DNA from: Cyclobacterium roseum
GTDB lineage: Bacteria; Bacteroidota; Bacteroidia; Cytophagales; Cyclobacteriaceae
Direction of reading: 5' to 3'
DNA: 64,000 nt
NCBI RefSeq assembly: GCF_010119225.1
Contig: NZ_WNKF01000001.1
Span: 310,001 to 374,000 of the forward strand
Numbering within the stretch: the stretch's first letter is position 1; each line of letters opens with the position of its first letter. Positions 61,020 to 64,000 of this stretch are shown in pieces. Both the position numbers and the translations under genes were made by a program. Under the pieces are notes generated by a model. The model searched no databases. It saw only the letters and a program-made list of their open reading frames with translations, and was not told where the DNA came from.

Positions 61020-62195
61020 ATGGAAACCAATTTACTTATGAAAATAGACTTGCCCCTGACCGGATATGTGGTCCTTGTATTTTTTATGCTTCTAGGAATG
61101 GCCTGCGGGACCGATTCCGATCATTATTCGGTGGATGATTATCCTTCCGTTCCGAAAATGGATGTGCATGTACATATGGAAACCGATCGCGAGCTCTTCG
61201 TAGAAAAAGCTACATCGGATGGGTTTCGACTGATCAATGTAGCCTTGGAATATACGGAGGGCTGGAATGATGTGTACCGGAAATTTTCCTACGGCCGGCA
61301 ACAGGAAAATGCCCATCCGGAAACAGTAGCCAATGTGACCGCTTTTGCGGTATCCGATTGGGACAGTCCGGATTGGGAGGAAAAGGTGATCCACTGGTTA
61401 GACAGTTGCTTTGAACAGGGAGCATTGGGAGTGAAGGTATGGAAAAATATAGGCATGGTTTCGCGGGATACGGCCGGAAACCTGATTCAGATTGACGATG
61501 CCCGTTTTGATCCCATCTTTGATCACATTCGCCAACAGGGTAAGACGCTGATGGGGCACCTGGCAGAGCCCAAAAATTGCTGGCTTCCATTAGAGGAAAT
61601 GACTACCAAAAACGACCGTAACTATTATGGAAATCATCCCGAATACCACATGTACCTGCAGCCCGAAATGCCCAGCCATGAGGAGCTGATCGAACGCAGG
61701 GACAACATGTTGGCAAAACATCCTGACCTGAAATTTGTCGGTGCCCATATGGGTAGTTTGGAATACGATGTAGACGAGCTGGCAAAGACGCTCGACCGCT
61801 TTCCCAACATGGCGGTGGATTTAGCGGCGCGGATGGGGCAGGTCTTCTACCAAACGGCTGAAGACAGGGAAAAAGTGCGGGAATTCTTTATCCGATATCA
61901 GGACCGCTTATTGTACGCCACCGACCTGTCAGATAACGGTAGCCGTACGGAGGAAGCCTTGCATGCGGCCATGGACGCCGCCTGGAAGCGGGATTGGGAA
62001 TTTTTTGTGAGCGATAACGAGATGGAAAGCGACCTGATCAACGAACCGTTTCGGGGCCTACACTTGCCCAAAGAGGTGGTAGACAAGGTATTTTATAAAA
62101 ATGCGATTCATTGGTTTGCGGCGGAAGAATTGTTGATTTCCCCTAAAGGTTTTAACAATAATCATTCAGTTATTTCTGCTTACATAATACCATAA
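61020..62195 (+). CDS. Amidohydrolase 2-type lipoprotein
   Basis: A 391-residue metal-dependent hydrolase with a lipoprotein signal (FFMLLGMACG). Markers: KMDVHVHMETDRELFVE (HxH metal site), GVKVWKNIG, LMGHLAEPKNCW (metal His), FVGAHMGSLEYDVDELAKTL and LLYATDLSDNG (metal Asp). It belongs to the amidohydrolase 2/metal-dependent TIM-barrel group; extracytoplasmic members often act on lactones or decarboxylate aromatic acids. Starts at 61020 and 61038 are both possible. Divergent from the 58148-60847 gene; followed by two more plus-strand genes. Confidence 0.82.
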   Translation: METNLLMKIDLPLTGYVVLVFFMLLGMACGTDSDHYSVDDYPSVPKMDVHVHMETDRELFVEKATSDGFRLINVALEYTEGWNDVYRKFSYGRQQENAHPETVANVTAFAVSDWDSPDWEEKVIHWLDSCFEQGALGVKVWKNIGMVSRDTAGNLIQIDDARFDPIFDHIRQQGKTLMGHLAEPKNCWLPLEEMTTKNDRNYYGNHPEYHMYLQPEMPSHEELIERRDNMLAKHPDLKFVGAHMGSLEYDVDELAKTLDRFPNMAVDLAARMGQVFYQTAEDREKVREFFIRYQDRLLYATDLSDNGSRTEEALHAAMDAAWKRDWEFFVSDNEMESDLINEPFRGLHLPKEVVDKVFYKNAIHWFAAEELLISPKGFNNNHSVISAYIIP

Positions 62196-62219
62196 ATTAA
62201 TTATAAAAGCGTCTCAATA

Positions 62220-62918
62220 ATGAAAGCAATGCTACTCACATTTCTGGCAACAGTGGCAGGAACGGTTGCATGGGCACAGGGAATTCAGGGAGAAATTCCA
62301 TCTCACCCCAAAAAAACCATGGACATGGTACTCATGCCATTTGGCTTGGATCATTCGATTACAGCCGGGCAGGTGGATAAAAAAGGTGTTTTGTCCATTG
62401 AATTGGGGGATAAAGATGCCCATAATGTGCCACAGGATGTTAAATCCATGTTTATGAGTGAGTTGTTTTTTAATTTTCACTTCAGGTGTGGCGATAGAGA
62501 TGATTTTGGGGAAAATCAGGATGTACCGGCTGCACGGGTAGACTATGTCCGGCTTATTCAGAAAGGGCAATGGGCCGGAACCGTCTTTTTGGTATCTGAC
62601 GAAAACCTCATTCCCTGGCTGGAAGATGAAGCCTATCATCCGGCGGTTAAAGGAACGTTTTGGGAAGTACTTTACCTGGAGGATGAACTGACTGTTTCGG
62701 CCATGTGTACTACTTCCAAATTTGTAGATGCAGATACGAATGTTGATGTTACCTATGCGTATCAATTGGAGTTAAAACCCGGTTTTAATTGGGTGGAATA
62801 CCAGATTGAGGAGGTTTATCAAACAGAAAATGGACAAATGGCTTCGTTTCCTTCCAAGGTAAAAATAACCAACCTGTCGGATCCTTCAAAAATAAAATGG
62901 ATAGGAAAATATTATTAA
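62220..62918 (+). CDS. Hypothetical exported protein (232 aa)
   Basis: Signal peptide MKAMLLTFLATVAGTVAWAQ, then a mature domain with VLMPFGLDHSITAGQVDKKG, LSIELGDKDAHNVPQDVKSM, ELFFNFHFRCGDRDDFG and a C-terminal beta-rich part (FNWVEYQIEEVYQ, FPSKVKITNLSDPSKIKWIG). No known family recognised. It begins 24 bases after the amidohydrolase gene and ends 33 bases before the pirin gene, so the three are probably one transcript. Confidence 0.65.
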   Translation: MKAMLLTFLATVAGTVAWAQGIQGEIPSHPKKTMDMVLMPFGLDHSITAGQVDKKGVLSIELGDKDAHNVPQDVKSMFMSELFFNFHFRCGDRDDFGENQDVPAARVDYVRLIQKGQWAGTVFLVSDENLIPWLEDEAYHPAVKGTFWEVLYLEDELTVSAMCTTSKFVDADTNVDVTYAYQLELKPGFNWVEYQIEEVYQTENGQMASFPSKVKITNLSDPSKIKWIGKYY

Positions 62919-62951
62919 TTAAGACAAATCCCCGAGTGGTTTTAGCCAATT

Positions 62952-63863
62952 ATGCCCGAAATCGTCATTAATGCTCGAAAAGCTGCCATCGGTCCGGGAC
63001 TGATGGTCAACCGGATACTACCCTTTCGCATGCGCCGCATGGTGGGCCCTTTTATTTTCATGGACCATGCCGGCCCGGTCCGGCTCAGTACCGAAAAGGG
63101 CCCGGACATGGACGTGCTGCCCCATCCGCACATTGGCTTATCCACCGTCAGCTATTTGTTTAAAGGAAACGTCACTCACCGGGACAGCCTGGGCGTAAAG
63201 CAGGTCATCGAACCCGGGGAAGTCAACTGGATGACAGCCGGAAAAGGGATCGCTCATAGTGAGCGCTTTGAAGATCCGGCGGTTTTGGCCGGAGGGCAAC
63301 TTGAAATGATTCAAACCTGGGTGGCCTTGCCCGAAAAAGACGAGGAATCTGACCCTACTTTCTTCAATTACCAAAAAGATCGCTTGCCTGTATTCGAGGA
63401 AAAAGGGCTTTGGATGCGGCAGATAGCAGGGGAGGCCTACGGTTTGAAGAGCAATGTGCCTACTCACTCTCCCTTGTTCTATTTACATGTGGAACTTCAA
63501 AAGGGACACAGGTTGAACGTGCCGGAGGGATACGAAGAACGTGGTCTGTATATCGCTAAGGGTAGCGTGGAATTGGGCAGTCAGGTCTATGAAATGGGGC
63601 AGTTGCTGTTTTTCGGAAAAAACGAACAGGCGAGCGTAAAGGCAGTGGAAGATTCTACGATCATGTTACTGGGCGGGGAACCAGTAGGTGAACGCTTTAT
63701 CTGGTGGAATTTTGTGAGTAGCCGGAAAGATCGAATTGAGCAGGCCAAGGAAGACTGGACGCAGGGGAGAATCGTTTTGCCTCCGGATGATCAAGATACG
63801 TTTATTCCGCTACCGGAAGACAAATTCCGGCGGAAGGATCCACCTCCGGAGGCACTTTCATAA
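62952..63863 (+). CDS. Pirin family protein
   Basis: A 303-residue two-cupin protein. The N-terminal metal site is clear: PFIFMDHAGP, VLPHPHIGLSTVSYLFKGNV (two His), THRDSLG (His) and GEVNWMTAGKGIAHSERF (Glu/His region), followed by WVALPEKDE and the second cupin with GERFIWWNFVSSRKDRIEQA. Pirins bind Fe and act as quercetin dioxygenases or redox sensors. Length typical. Ends the last transcription unit of the window. Confidence 0.9.
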   Translation: MPEIVINARKAAIGPGLMVNRILPFRMRRMVGPFIFMDHAGPVRLSTEKGPDMDVLPHPHIGLSTVSYLFKGNVTHRDSLGVKQVIEPGEVNWMTAGKGIAHSERFEDPAVLAGGQLEMIQTWVALPEKDEESDPTFFNYQKDRLPVFEEKGLWMRQIAGEAYGLKSNVPTHSPLFYLHVELQKGHRLNVPEGYEERGLYIAKGSVELGSQVYEMGQLLFFGKNEQASVKAVEDSTIMLLGGEPVGERFIWWNFVSSRKDRIEQAKEDWTQGRIVLPPDDQDTFIPLPEDKFRRKDPPPEALS

Positions 63864-64000
63864 GACCAGAGCGAATGCGGACGGATAACTTAAATATATC
63901 GTTCAAAAGGCTTGGCTTATTTGATTAATTCACCGGAAAATGCTGTTGTGGAAAGCGGGAAATGGGCCAAAAGGGTATCCCCTCCTTCCTAAAACCAACC

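Noticed and set aside
62232-62765. 177-codon minus-strand ORF opposite the 232-residue exported protein
   Set aside because: The plus-strand frame has a clean signal peptide and fits operon spacing; the antisense frame has neither.

Overview
The window looks like a chromosomal segment of a Bacteroidota bacterium, most likely an aerobic, probably marine, Cytophagales-type organism. The grounds are two TonB-dependent outer-membrane receptors, a LytS/LytTR regulator pair, several exported proteins that pair a dehydrogenase-like propeller with HEAT repeats and cytochrome c, AT-rich leaders with TAnnTTTG-type -7 boxes instead of Shine-Dalgarno sequences, and many lipoprotein signals. No rRNA, tRNA or CRISPR array was seen.

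Layout. 0-6 kb: the end of a ceramidase-like protein, a first heme-binding dehydrogenase/HEAT/cytochrome c lipoprotein, a 0.75-kb repeat-rich gap and a secreted sialidase-like protein. 6.2-12.75 kb: an AT-rich accessory island. It carries a GNAT-like gene with two small ORFs (one a truncated antitoxin-like HTH protein), a complete retron (phosphoribosyltransferase-type effector, msr-msd RNA, reverse transcriptase), and a DUF262 protein with an AlbA_2/Schlafen-like C-terminus. All genes point the same way, and short GTT-containing core sites recur at the boundaries together with at least one long inverted repeat. I read this as an integron-like or similar cassette array carrying anti-phage functions. 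12.8-24.6 kb: a PQQ dehydrogenase, a cluster of REP-like hairpins, an M28 peptidase, truC-mnmA, a gluconokinase/6-phosphogluconate dehydrogenase fusion, arfB, ilvE, a DinB/YfiT protein and a MocR regulator. 24.6-35.1 kb: two TonB receptors, AraC regulators, a cupin, a histidine kinase, the relic of a DNA methyltransferase/type IIG enzyme, and a LytS-LytTR pair. 35.2-48.8 kb: an endonuclease/exonuclease/phosphatase-fold protein, a DUF1080 protein, a SulP transporter fused to a carbonic anhydrase-like domain that has lost zinc ligands, an alpha/beta hydrolase, a second dehydrogenase/HEAT/cytochrome protein followed by an SGNH-like protein, an Uma2 gene, a second SulP transporter and an Uma2 relic. 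48.9-64 kb: a thioesterase, an exported methyltransferase, a ketodeoxygluconate operon (kdgK, yhcH, eda), two SDR genes, an N-terminal glutamine amidohydrolase with a decayed second copy nearby, a polysaccharide deacetylase coupled to a third dehydrogenase/HEAT/cytochrome protein, an amidohydrolase, and a pirin.

How the genes fit together. The housekeeping part suggests growth on polysaccharides and sugar acids: outer-membrane uptake, periplasmic oxidation through PQQ and heme proteins, then gluconate and ketodeoxygluconate metabolism in the cytoplasm. The most notable system is the retron at about 8.0-10.5 kb. Its effector stop codon overlaps the first base of the ncRNA, and the ncRNA ends directly at the reverse transcriptase start codon. 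Decayed second copies or relics of three families (Uma2, N-terminal glutamine amidohydrolase, DNA methyltransferase) show ongoing gene turnover. All family assignments are by reading motifs; no database search was run.
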